Notes under the pieces: generated by a model
What the model saw: the letters and a program-made list of their open reading frames with translations, nothing else
Told to the model about the DNA's origin: nothing
Databases searched by the model: none
Program-made: the position numbers and the translations under genes
NCBI GenBank assembly: GCA_022072085.1
Contig: JAJVII010000029.1
Location: 1-55,540 of the forward strand
Direction: 5' to 3'
Length of the DNA: 55,540 bases
Source: Phycisphaerae bacterium
GTDB lineage: Bacteria > Planctomycetota > Phycisphaerae > JAJVII01
Part shown: piece after piece, positions 35,317 through 43,256 of the stretch
Layout: every line of letters starts with the position of its first letter
Position numbering within the stretch: position 1 is the stretch's first letter

Positions 35317-36258
35317 CTACGGCTTGGCGGGGGGCGACGGCTTGGGCGGGATGAGCAACTCGAAACGCAACTTGCCCAGGTGGTGGACGCGGAGGCCTCG
35401 GACGTTTTCGTACTTCGTGATCAGGTCGTCCAGCACCTTGGGATTCTCCGCCAGCACCCGCGTGAAGCCGGGCGGCAACTCGGCGGCCGCCTGCGTGGTC
35501 GGCGGGGCCTTCGATGCGGCGTCGGCCTGCTGCTTCATCCTGGCCAGTCCTTCGGCCTGGGCGGCCTGGCCCAGCACGACGTGTTCGACGTAGGGCAGGT
35601 CGGCCAGCGGTTGGCCCAGCTCGCCCTTCTGCCGCTCGTGCAGGATGAAGCGGACGGGGTCGTCGCTGCCGGGCGGCAGGACGTAGATCGGCTGCTGCAC
35701 CGTGCCGGCGATCTTCATGCCGTTGACCAGCGTATAGGTGAACTCCAGCAGCCGGGCGGGATAGGTTCGGCCGGTGTAGACCTTCTCGTCGCTGCCGCCT
35801 TCCTTCCACCGCCACTCCGGCTGGTCGCGCTCCCAGATCAACTCGACGTCGATGCGGGCGACGACGACCGGCGGGATGCGGCGGAAGCTCTTGCTCGCGG
35901 CGTCGTAAACGCTCCAGGGCTTGTCGCGGGTCGTGTAGATGCGGCCGGCCAGCACGCGGCTGTCGCTCAGCTCGATGTAGCCGGGCAGCAGGTCGCGGCG
36001 CCCGACGCCCGGATCGGCAAAGGGGGACTCCGGCTGCGTGGTCGCCTCGTCGTCGGGTTGCGAGGCGGCGGCTGGCTGCGTCGTTGCGTGCTCGGCGATG
36101 GTTTCGGTCAGGTCCTTCGGTTTGTGCTGATACTTCTGGGCCTCAGCCGGGTCGAAGAGCTTGTCATAGTCGTCGTCAGCCGCCCGGGCCGTCGACGCCG
36201 CGGCCGCCAGGGCGATCAGCATCGCCGGCAGCAGACGAGTTGAAAGGATTCGCTTCAC
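35317..36258 (-). CDS. Secreted protein of unknown function
   Basis: A 313-residue protein starting at GTG 36258. A signal peptide (RILSTRLLPAMLIALAAAAS) is probably cleaved after ARA-26. A Thr/Gln/Pro-rich linker (residues 55-80) leads to a compact domain with LLPGYIELSDSRVLAGRIYT, VYDAASKSFRRIPPVVVARI and a long Trp/Glu-containing stretch. It ends in VRGLRVHHLGKLRFELLIPP and a Pro/Lys-rich tail. I do not recognise the family; the IELSDG-like start of the domain resembles planctomycete periplasmic proteins of unknown role. No clear ribosome site. It may be first in the larC-trpE string, separated by 104 bp and repeat G. Confidence 0.75.
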   Translation of the reverse strand: MKRILSTRLLPAMLIALAAAASTARAADDDYDKLFDPAEAQKYQHKPKDLTETIAEHATTQPAAASQPDDEATTQPESPFADPGVGRRDLLPGYIELSDSRVLAGRIYTTRDKPWSVYDAASKSFRRIPPVVVARIDVELIWERDQPEWRWKEGGSDEKVYTGRTYPARLLEFTYTLVNGMKIAGTVQQPIYVLPPGSDDPVRFILHERQKGELGQPLADLPYVEHVVLGQAAQAEGLARMKQQADAASKAPPTTQAAAELPPGFTRVLAENPKVLDDLITKYENVRGLRVHHLGKLRFELLIPPKPSPPAKP

Positions 36259-36286
36259 GCGAGACCCGATCGAAAAACGAAGACCT

Positions 36287-36533
36287 TCACCACGGAGCCA
36301 CGAAGAACACAGAGAAGAAACTCATCCGCAGATTACGCTGATTGCGCAGATTCAGAAGAGAAGACTGCCCACGAAGGGCCACGAAGGACCACGAAGAGAG
36401 AGACCGAAATTCAAATCAGAATCTTCTCTGCTTCAGAACTTCGTGGTTCTTCGTGGCCCTTCGTGGGATCTCTGTCTTGTCCGAAATCTGCGAAATCTGC
36501 GTAATCTGCGGACGCCTTCTCCGTCTTCGCGGA
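36287..36533. repeat. Phrase-type giant inverted repeat, locus H
   Basis: Fills most of the 333-bp divergent gap before tilS. The inner stem pairs 36368-36396 (near-tandem CCACGAAGG units) with 36439-36467; 28 of 29 bases complement. The outer stem pairs 36325-36352 (CGCAGATT units) with 36485-36512 at 26 of 28. A third, looser layer pairs GAGCCACGAAGAACACAGAG on the left with CTTCTCCGTCTTCGCGG on the right. The loop is about 42 nt. The whole could form a hairpin with arms of about 100 nt. Confidence 0.9.
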
Positions 36534-36562
36534 TTTACAAGCGACCGGGCGCATCATATCAT
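36534..36562 (+). promoter_or_regulatory. Candidate tilS promoter
   Basis: TTTACA (36534-36539), a 17-bp spacer and TATCAT (36557-36562). It begins directly at the end of repeat locus H and leaves a leader of about 23 nt containing GGGAGA before tilS. Confidence 0.6.
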
Positions 36563-36591
36563 ACGGGGCGCATCTCCGGGAGAGCCGATCC

Positions 36592-38076
36592 ATGCGGATG
36601 GGACGATTCCTTCGACAACTGCACCGCGCCGCCACCGAGCAGTCGCTGATCGCGCCGGGCGATGGCGTGCTGCTGGCTGTCAGCGGCGGGCCGGACTCGA
36701 TGGCGTTGCTGCACGGCATGGCCGGGGTCAGCCAGGCCTACGCGATGGGCCTGCGCCTTGTCGTCGCCCACCTCAACCACCAGACGCGGGGCGAGGCCTC
36801 CGACGGCGACGAGGCGTTCGTCATCGAGCAGGCCGGTCGGCTGGGCCTGCCCGTCGTGACGCGGCGGGTGGACGTGCCGGCCCGCACGGGTTCCGACGGC
36901 GGCGGCTTCGAGCTGGCGGCTCGCGTGGCCCGCTACGACTTCTTCGCCCAGGCGGCCCGCGAGCACGACTGCGTCGCCGTCGCGACCGGGCATCACGCCG
37001 ACGACAACGCCGAGACGATCCTGCACCGCATCCTCCGCGGCACCGGCCCGCGCGGACTGGCGGGCATCCCGGCCAGCCGGCCGCTGGCGGCCGGGGCGCT
37101 GCTCGCGGACGGCCGGGCGATCCGGCTGATCCGCCCGCTGCTCTCGTTCCGCCGACGCCTGCTCGCCCGCGTGCTGGAGGTGAACGCCATCCCCAGCCGA
37201 ACCGATGCGAGCAACCTGGCCAGCGAGCCGACCCGCAACTGGATCCGCAATGAACTGATGCCGCTTCTGGGCGTGGTGGCCAACCCCGGCGTCGTCGGGG
37301 CGCTGCTGCGGCTGGGCGAACTGTCCGGCTGGGTCGATCAATACATCGGCGAGACGGCCCGGCGGATGCTCGGCACGCTGGTCGTCGACCGGACCGACGT
37401 GGAACTGAGCCTGAACGCCCGCGGGCTGACGGGCAAGCGGCTGATCCTCCAGGCCGAGCTGATCCGCCAGGCGATCATCTCGCAGGGCTCTGGCGAAGCG
37501 GAGATCGGCCTTCGGCACCTCAAGGCGGTCATGCGGCTGGCCGCCCAGGACGCCGACGGCAAACAGGTCCACCTGCCGGGCAAGCTGGTGGCCGAGCGCC
37601 GCGGCCCGCTGCTGGTGCTGCGGCGGGGCGGGGAGGAGGATCCGCAGTTCCGACTCCAGGCCGAGTGCGAGGGCAGTCTGGCGGTGAACTGGCCCGGCCG
37701 AACGGAACTGCCGCTGCGCCGGATGGCGTTGGTCGTGAGCACGGAGCAGAATCGGCCCGGGCTGCTGGAGGAGTTCCGGGCGACCAAGGGCCCGCGCGAG
37801 GAGCTGATCGACGCCGAGCGGGTCCGCCCGCCTGTGATCGTGCGGCACTGGCAGGCGGGGGATCGCTTCTGGCCGCTGGGGGCGCCGGGAACCAAGAAGG
37901 TCAGCGACTTCATGACCGACCGCAAGGTCCCGATGCACGAGCGGACGCTGACCTGCCTGCTGTGCGACCAGCTCGGCCCGATCTGGGTGATGGGCCAGCG
38001 GATCGACGAGCGCGTCCGCGTGCACGGCCTGACGCAAACGGTGGCCCGGCTGAGCCTGGAAGACTTCGATCGGTGA
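36592..38076 (+). CDS. tilS: tRNA(Ile)-lysidine synthetase
   Basis: A 494-residue N-type ATP pyrophosphatase that converts C34 of tRNA-Ile(CAU) to lysidine so that AUA is read. The PP-loop SGGPDS is at residues 31-36 (LAVSGGPDSMALLHGM). VVAHLNHQTRGEASDGDEAF and VATGHHADDNAETILHRILR are core motifs. The C-terminal TilS domain has VRHWQAGDRFWPLGAPGTKK and VSDFMTDRKVPMHER. The protein has the full long form with the extra C-terminal domain. Promoter at 36534-36562. Confidence 0.95.
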   Translation: MRMGRFLRQLHRAATEQSLIAPGDGVLLAVSGGPDSMALLHGMAGVSQAYAMGLRLVVAHLNHQTRGEASDGDEAFVIEQAGRLGLPVVTRRVDVPARTGSDGGGFELAARVARYDFFAQAAREHDCVAVATGHHADDNAETILHRILRGTGPRGLAGIPASRPLAAGALLADGRAIRLIRPLLSFRRRLLARVLEVNAIPSRTDASNLASEPTRNWIRNELMPLLGVVANPGVVGALLRLGELSGWVDQYIGETARRMLGTLVVDRTDVELSLNARGLTGKRLILQAELIRQAIISQGSGEAEIGLRHLKAVMRLAAQDADGKQVHLPGKLVAERRGPLLVLRRGGEEDPQFRLQAECEGSLAVNWPGRTELPLRRMALVVSTEQNRPGLLEEFRATKGPREELIDAERVRPPVIVRHWQAGDRFWPLGAPGTKKVSDFMTDRKVPMHERTLTCLLCDQLGPIWVMGQRIDERVRVHGLTQTVARLSLEDFDR

Positions 38077-38164
38077 CCGGGCTGCGCGAAATCCTCTGTT
38101 CCATCCGGCGGCGGGTCGGTTACCATAGGCGCGAACCGAACCTGGCACGAGACACTGACCGCCG

Positions 38165-41100
38165 ATGGACATACAGAACGACCTGAGACGACGCACGCGG
38201 AGGCGGCGGTTGCTGGCCGCCCGGCGATATCGCAGCCGCCGATTCTGGCGGACGATTTCGCGCCGCCGCCGCACCATCGGCCTGCTGCTGCTGTTCGTGC
38301 TGATCTCGGCGGTCTGGGCCGGCTTCTACTACACCCGCCCGACGCGCGTCGAGAAACTGACCGAGGAGTTCCTGACCAAGCTCACCGGCCTGGATGTGCG
38401 CATCGGGCGGGCGAGCTTCTCGCCGTTCGAGGGGATTCGTCTCTACAAGGTCGTCGTGCTGCCCAGGAGCGACCAGGGGCGCAAATACTACGACGTCAAC
38501 CGCGACGCGATGTTCATGGCCGACGAGGTGCTGCTGGAGGTCGACCCGGCGTCGCTGGTGCGCGGGCAGTTGAAGGTCAGCCGCATGGTCGCCCTGCGCC
38601 CGACGCTGCGCCAGGTGCTGCTGTCGGGCGAGACGCCGAACTCGCAGCCGGACGTGCTGGGCCCGCGGCGGGATAGGATCGACATCACGCAGTTTCCGAT
38701 CATCGAGCTTCGCGAGGCCCGCTACGTCCGCTACGTGCGGATGGAGGGCGAGGCCCATTCCGACGACGACCAGGTGGACCGGGAGCTGGCGCTCAACGTG
38801 ACGCTGACGCCCGATCCGGACCGGCCCGAGGCCTATGTGATCCGCGGCCAGATGGGGCGAACGGCCGAGGAACTCGAGCCGCTGGAGGGCGGCGTTTCGC
38901 TCAACCCGCTGAGCATCTGGGCCAAGGCCGAGAACCTGGAACTGACCAAGCTGCCGCTGATGGTGGAGGTGGAGCAGGCGATCCGCAAGTTTGGCATCGA
39001 GGGGTCGCTGGGGGCCAGCGGCCGATTCGACGCCCAGTCCGGCGCCAGCGTGGGCACGATCGACCTCAAAGGCAACCGGATGCTGCTGCCGCTGGACACG
39101 CTGGGGCTGCGCGGCGAGAAGCGAAGCGACGGAACCTGGGCGTCGCCGCCGCCGCTGGAGCTGACGCGGGTGTTCGGCCGGATCGTCGTGACCCGCGAGG
39201 CCGTCCGCCGCACGTCCGACGGGTCGGCCCCCGAGCCGCGGCGCGAGGAGATTCGCTTCGAGGACGTGCACGGCCTGGTTCACGGGCAGGCGTTCACGCT
39301 CTCGGGCAGCTACGGCGCGTTCCGCGACACGTCGGCGCCGTTCGACCTGCACCTGGAGATGCCCCGTTTCGAGTTCCGGGCCGAGGACCGCGAGTTCTTC
39401 TCGAGCATCGACCCGCAGGTGCGCCGCATCTGGAACCAGTTCGACCCGCGTGGGTTGGCCTGGGTGGGGGTGGACATCGAGCGCAAGTTCACCGGCGGCC
39501 CCGAGGACGTGCACGTTGTGGCGTCGGTGCACCTGCTGGACGCGTCGGCCAGCTACCGATGGTATCCCTACCGGTTCGAGCACCTGACCGGCACGGTCGT
39601 GGTGGACAACATCCTGGGCGCGGCCGTGCTGACCAACATCCGCGGCACGCGGCCGGACGGCGGGCGGCTGCGCGTCGACGGGGCGGTCCACTTCAAAGGC
39701 CGGTATCAGCATCCGATGGACGTCCACGTCGTCGGCGAGAACCTCGTGGACAGCCAGAAGGACATGGAGCAGGTGCTCTCGGTTTCCCAGGCGAAGTACC
39801 TGGACGTGATCCGGGAACTGGGGCTCAGCGGCGGGCGGTTCGACTTCGACTGCCGCGTCACCAGCGAAGACAGCCCCGACGCCCACAGCCGCACCGAGTT
39901 CTCGATCCGGCTGCACGACGTGAACATGACGTTCGAGAAGTTCCCCTATCCGGTCCGCGTCGTCTCCGGGGAGGTCACGCTGATCCCCAACGGCGTGGCG
40001 CTGGGCAAGATGCTGCTGATGCCGCTGCACCTTCAGCCTGACGACGTGCTGGGCAAGGTGATGATGGACGGCCGAATCATCCGCGGGCCCGACGGCGCGG
40101 ATGTGAAGCTCGACGTGGTCTGCCCGTCGGCGTCGCTGGACGACACGCTCTGGAACGCGCTGCCCGAGGACATCGCCGGGACGCTGCGGCAGTATCACAT
40201 CAGCGGGAGGGCCGAACTGGTCGGCAGCATCGTCAAGAAGCCCGGCGGCCCGCTGGCGCTGGACATCTATGGCAAGCTGACCAGGGGGCGTCTGAACTAC
40301 GACGGCTTCCCCTACGGACTGACCGACATGACCGGGCGCGTCCACCTGACGTCCGGGCGGCTGGAGCTGTCGGACATCGAAGGCCAGCACAACGGCGTGC
40401 CGATCAGCGGGCAGGGGGGGATCGGCCTGGCCCGCGGCGAGAAGACGCGGCTGATGATCCGCTCCGACCGCGTGCCGCTGGACGACGACCTCTACAAGGC
40501 CCTCAAGCCGGGCGCCCAGGAGCAGTGGCGGCAGTTCAACCCCTCCGGCTGGGTCGGACTGGACGTCGCCATCAGCCAGGGGGCGGCGCCGGCGCCCGAC
40601 AAGCCCCGGCCGGAGATGGACGTCGTCGTCACCGTCACCTGCCTGGGCAACGGCATCCGCTACGCCCAGTTTCCCTACCCGCTGGACCGCGTGACCGGGC
40701 AGGTCATCATCCATCCCGGCGACGTGACACTGCTGGACGTCACCGAGGAGCAGGGCAAGCGGCAGATCAGCGTGGCCGGCAAGGTCTGGCCCGGCGTGGA
40801 CAACCTCGACCTCCAGCCCGGACAGACGGCCAAGCCGAAGCTGGACGTCAAGATCGTTGCCCGCAACATGCGGTTCGACGAGACGCTGCGGCGGACGATT
40901 CCCTGGCGGGCGCGGCGGAAGTGGAACACGATCCTGCCCGGCGGCGACTTCGACCTGAACCTGACGCGGCTGGTCTACACGCCGCTGGGCGAGACCGGGC
41001 AGTGGTATTACCAGGGACGCCTGGACCTGCGCAACGCGCGGGCCGTGATGGGCATCCGCCTGGAGGAACTGACCGGGACGATCTCGGGCAAGGGCATCCT

Positions 41101-41938
41101 GATCCCCGGCGCGTCGTCGGGTTTCGTCGGGCAGCTCAACCTGGCTGAGGTGACCGCGTCCGGCCATCGCCTGACCGACGTGCGCACCCCCGAAGGCGGC
41201 ATGGTGCAGGATGCCCGCAGCGACGAACTGAGGATCGGCGGGCTGACCGGCCGGGCCTACGGCGGACAGTTCAACGGAATGGCCCGTTTCGGCAGCGGCG
41301 AGGGCGACCTGCCTTACGCCGTGTCGCTGGCGGTCCACGACCTGGGCATCAACGAACTGATCAACCGCGGTCGTCAGCCTGACGACCGGGTCAAGGCGGC
41401 CGGCCTGCTGTCGGGCAACATCAACGTCAACGGCAAGGCCAACCGCGGCAGCCGCTATGGCGACGGGGAGTTCCAGTTGACCCGGGCGCAGATCTACGAG
41501 GTTCCGACTGTGCTCAAGATTCTCAACGCCGGCAACCTCGTCCGCAAGCCGGGCTCCAGCCAGGCGGCCCAGATGGTCTTCCACTTCAACGGCGACCGCG
41601 TGACCTTTGAGGAGATCGTCATGCGCGACCCGGTGCTGGCCCTGCGCGGGACCGGGACGATGAACTGGGGCGACAAGAAGCTCGACATGACGCTGGTGGC
41701 TGGCGAGCCCAACAAGTCCGGCAGCGGGACCAACGTGCTGGAGGAACTGTTCAGCGGCGCCGGCGAGGAGCTGATGAAGTATCGCGTGACCGGGACGATG
41801 GAGAAACCGGAAGTCGAGGCGATCCCGCTGCACACCGTGCGGGACGCCATCGAGGAACTGGCGGCGGCCAGGCGACGCTACGAGGAGGAGCAGCGCCGCC
41901 ACAATCCGCCGCCGGCGGTTAACGGACAGCAGCAGTGA
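38165..41938 (+). CDS. Large AsmA-like membrane-anchored protein
   Basis: 1257 residues. A very basic N-terminus (about 14 Arg in 36 residues) precedes one membrane helix (38-56, IGLLLLFVLISAVWAG), then a long beta-rich extracytoplasmic region. Four repeats begin with an aromatic-Pro-Tyr phrase at about residues 467, 592, 715 and 836 (YPYRFEHLTGTV, FPYPVRVVSGEV, FPYGLTDMTGRV, FPYPLDRVTGQV), a period near 123. The C-terminus (LRGTGTMNWGDKKLDMTLVA; YRVTGTMEKPEVEAIPLHT) matches the AsmA-like C-terminal domain. AsmA/TamB relatives bridge inner and outer membranes and carry lipids. No ribosome-binding site is seen; a possible promoter is TTCCAT-16-TACCAT (38099-38126). Confidence 0.8.
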   Translation: MDIQNDLRRRTRRRRLLAARRYRSRRFWRTISRRRRTIGLLLLFVLISAVWAGFYYTRPTRVEKLTEEFLTKLTGLDVRIGRASFSPFEGIRLYKVVVLPRSDQGRKYYDVNRDAMFMADEVLLEVDPASLVRGQLKVSRMVALRPTLRQVLLSGETPNSQPDVLGPRRDRIDITQFPIIELREARYVRYVRMEGEAHSDDDQVDRELALNVTLTPDPDRPEAYVIRGQMGRTAEELEPLEGGVSLNPLSIWAKAENLELTKLPLMVEVEQAIRKFGIEGSLGASGRFDAQSGASVGTIDLKGNRMLLPLDTLGLRGEKRSDGTWASPPPLELTRVFGRIVVTREAVRRTSDGSAPEPRREEIRFEDVHGLVHGQAFTLSGSYGAFRDTSAPFDLHLEMPRFEFRAEDREFFSSIDPQVRRIWNQFDPRGLAWVGVDIERKFTGGPEDVHVVASVHLLDASASYRWYPYRFEHLTGTVVVDNILGAAVLTNIRGTRPDGGRLRVDGAVHFKGRYQHPMDVHVVGENLVDSQKDMEQVLSVSQAKYLDVIRELGLSGGRFDFDCRVTSEDSPDAHSRTEFSIRLHDVNMTFEKFPYPVRVVSGEVTLIPNGVALGKMLLMPLHLQPDDVLGKVMMDGRIIRGPDGADVKLDVVCPSASLDDTLWNALPEDIAGTLRQYHISGRAELVGSIVKKPGGPLALDIYGKLTRGRLNYDGFPYGLTDMTGRVHLTSGRLELSDIEGQHNGVPISGQGGIGLARGEKTRLMIRSDRVPLDDDLYKALKPGAQEQWRQFNPSGWVGLDVAISQGAAPAPDKPRPEMDVVVTVTCLGNGIRYAQFPYPLDRVTGQVIIHPGDVTLLDVTEEQGKRQISVAGKVWPGVDNLDLQPGQTAKPKLDVKIVARNMRFDETLRRTIPWRARRKWNTILPGGDFDLNLTRLVYTPLGETGQWYYQGRLDLRNARAVMGIRLEELTGTISGKGILIPGASSGFVGQLNLAEVTASGHRLTDVRTPEGGMVQDARSDELRIGGLTGRAYGGQFNGMARFGSGEGDLPYAVSLAVHDLGINELINRGRQPDDRVKAAGLLSGNINVNGKANRGSRYGDGEFQLTRAQIYEVPTVLKILNAGNLVRKPGSSQAAQMVFHFNGDRVTFEEIVMRDPVLALRGTGTMNWGDKKLDMTLVAGEPNKSGSGTNVLEELFSGAGEELMKYRVTGTMEKPEVEAIPLHTVRDAIEELAAARRRYEEEQRRHNPPPAVNGQQQ

Positions 41939-41969
41939 CAGCCGACACCCGTTCCAGCGAGGAGGCATG

Positions 41970-42860
41970 ATGGCGGCAGGCAGCGACGTGCAGCGTCTGG
42001 GGATCATCGGCGGCTCGGGGCTGGGTCAGGCCCTGCGTGAGCAGTCCGACGGCCAGTGGGTCGAGGTCGGCACCCCCTTCGGTCCGCCCAGCGACCGGAT
42101 CCTGCTGACCGAATGGTCCGGCACGCCGGTGGCGTTCATCTCGCGTCACGGGCCGGGCCACCTGCTCAACCCGTCGCAGGTTCCCTACCGCGCGAACATC
42201 TACGCGCTCAAGACGCTCGGCGTGCGCCACCTGATCGCCAGCGGCGCCACCGGCAGCCTGCGCGAGGACATCCATCCCGGCGAACTGGTCGTCGCCGACC
42301 AGGTGATCGACAAGACGTTCCGCCGGGCGTCGACGTTCTTCGACCGCGTGGTCGGACACGTCGAGTTCGCCGACCCGTTCAGCGACGTGCTGCGCGATCT
42401 TCTGATCGACTGCGCCTCGGAGGTCAAGGCCCGCGTGCATCCCAAGGGAACCTACGTCTGCATGGAGGGCCCGCAGTTCTCCACGCGGGCCGAGAGCCTC
42501 ATGCACCGCGCCTGGGGCGGCGACCTGATCGGCATGACCTGCATGCCCGAAGCCAAGCTGGCCCGCGAAGCCGAAATCTGCTACGCCCTGGTCGCCCTGC
42601 CGACCGACTACGACTGCTGGCGGCCGACCCCGCCGGGCGAGAGCAAGGAACAACTGCTCTCGACGATCATCGGCAACCTGAACCGGGCGACCGAGGCGGC
42701 CATCAGCCTGATGCGGGCGGCGGCGCCGCGCGTCCGCGACCTGCCGCCCGACCCGGCCTGCGAGGAGGCCCTGAAGCTGGCGGTCTGGTCGGACAAGTCC
42801 AAGGTCGACCCGGCCGAGGTGGAGAAGCTTCGCCCGATCCTGGGCCGGTATTTCCAGTAG
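41970..42860 (+). CDS. mtnP: Methylthioadenosine phosphorylase family protein
   Basis: About 296 residues from ATG 41970 (AGGAGG ends 4 nt upstream; ATG 41967 would be too close). The PNP/MTAP fold is clear: LGIIGGSGLGQAL is the phosphate loop; VAFISRHGPGHLLNPSQVPY corresponds to the GRHG phosphate-binding motif; HLIASGATGSLREDIHPGEL follows. VCMEGPQFSTRAES and IGMTCMPEAKLAREAEICYA hold the nucleoside-binding Met and purine-binding segment, and ALPTDYDCW the Asp. This favours MTAP (5'-methylthioadenosine plus phosphate to adenine and methylthioribose-1-phosphate), though a related purine specificity is possible. It follows the AsmA-like gene by 31 bp. Confidence 0.9.
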   Translation: MAAGSDVQRLGIIGGSGLGQALREQSDGQWVEVGTPFGPPSDRILLTEWSGTPVAFISRHGPGHLLNPSQVPYRANIYALKTLGVRHLIASGATGSLREDIHPGELVVADQVIDKTFRRASTFFDRVVGHVEFADPFSDVLRDLLIDCASEVKARVHPKGTYVCMEGPQFSTRAESLMHRAWGGDLIGMTCMPEAKLAREAEICYALVALPTDYDCWRPTPPGESKEQLLSTIIGNLNRATEAAISLMRAAAPRVRDLPPDPACEEALKLAVWSDKSKVDPAEVEKLRPILGRYFQ

Positions 42861-42893
42861 CCGGCCGCCAGCCTCCACTCTGTAACAGACTGT

Positions 42894-42950
42894 ATTGGCC
42901 TGTATTCTAATATGTTGGGCCGCAAGGATTTGGAAAATAGCCCGGCCAAT
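42894..42950 (+). other. AT-richer stem structure after mtnP
   Basis: ATTGGCC (42894-42900) pairs with GGCCAAT (42944-42950), with an inner GGGC/GCCC (42917-42920 and 42940-42943). The span includes the AT-rich string TGTATTCTAATATGTT, rare in this GC-rich window, which could be promoter DNA or a loop. It may end the mtnP transcript; no U-tract is seen. Confidence 0.4.
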
Positions 42951-43061
42951 GCGATCTGACGCGATCGGCCGGGGCGCGTCGACCCGGGGTCGATCGAATC
43001 GGCCTCGTCGATCCTGCGCAAAGGAAACGCCCTTGGCATGCATTCTGTGTTGAGGGGGGCG

Positions 43062-43159
43062 CGGCTGAGGGGCCTGTTGCGGCCGGGCTTACGCGGACGC
43101 AGGGGAACTCGCCGAGACCGGGTGCGTCCAACCGCAAGTGGCCGGGGAAATCGCAGCCG
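43062..43159 (+). ncRNA. Candidate structured RNA in the gap before the TPR/propeller gene
   Basis: Nested complementary segments: CGGCTG (43062-43067) with CAGCCG (43154-43159); GCGG (43079-43082) with CCGC (43132-43135); GGACGCA (43095-43101) with TGCGTCC (43123-43129). It sits in a 396-bp gap with no convincing ORF. I recognise no RNA family. Elsewhere in the gap are a TCGACCC-G-GGGTCGA palindrome near 42979-42993 and the -10 box at 43191-43196. Confidence 0.35.
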
Positions 43160-43190
43160 AAGGGGTGTTAGATTTGGCCCGGCAGTGCGT

Positions 43191-43196
43191 TATGAT
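43191..43196 (+). promoter_or_regulatory. -10 box upstream of TPR/propeller gene
   Basis: TATGAT at 43191-43196; the -35 (TTAGAT, 17 bp upstream) is weak. The roughly 54-nt leader contains a CTCCC-ACG-GGGAG hairpin. Confidence 0.4.
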
Positions 43197-43256
43197 ATGA
43201 AGATGTCTCCCACGGGGAGTCACGGTGGATTCCCTGCACCCAATCCGAGTCGTGCC

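Noticed and set aside
33908-35815. Longer LarC with about 200 extra N-terminal residues
   Set aside because: The extension is Arg/Ala-rich shadow of the next gene; GTG 35212 gives the exact LarC N-terminus and has GGAG upstream.
36287-36533. CRISPR array
   Set aside because: The repeated words are 6-12 nt, vary from copy to copy, have no unique spacers of constant length, and are mirrored as an inverted repeat.
38120-42007. 1295-residue minus-strand open frame opposite the AsmA-like gene
   Set aside because: The opposite strand has a signal anchor, repeats and an AsmA-type C-terminus; the antisense frame has no recognisable motif.
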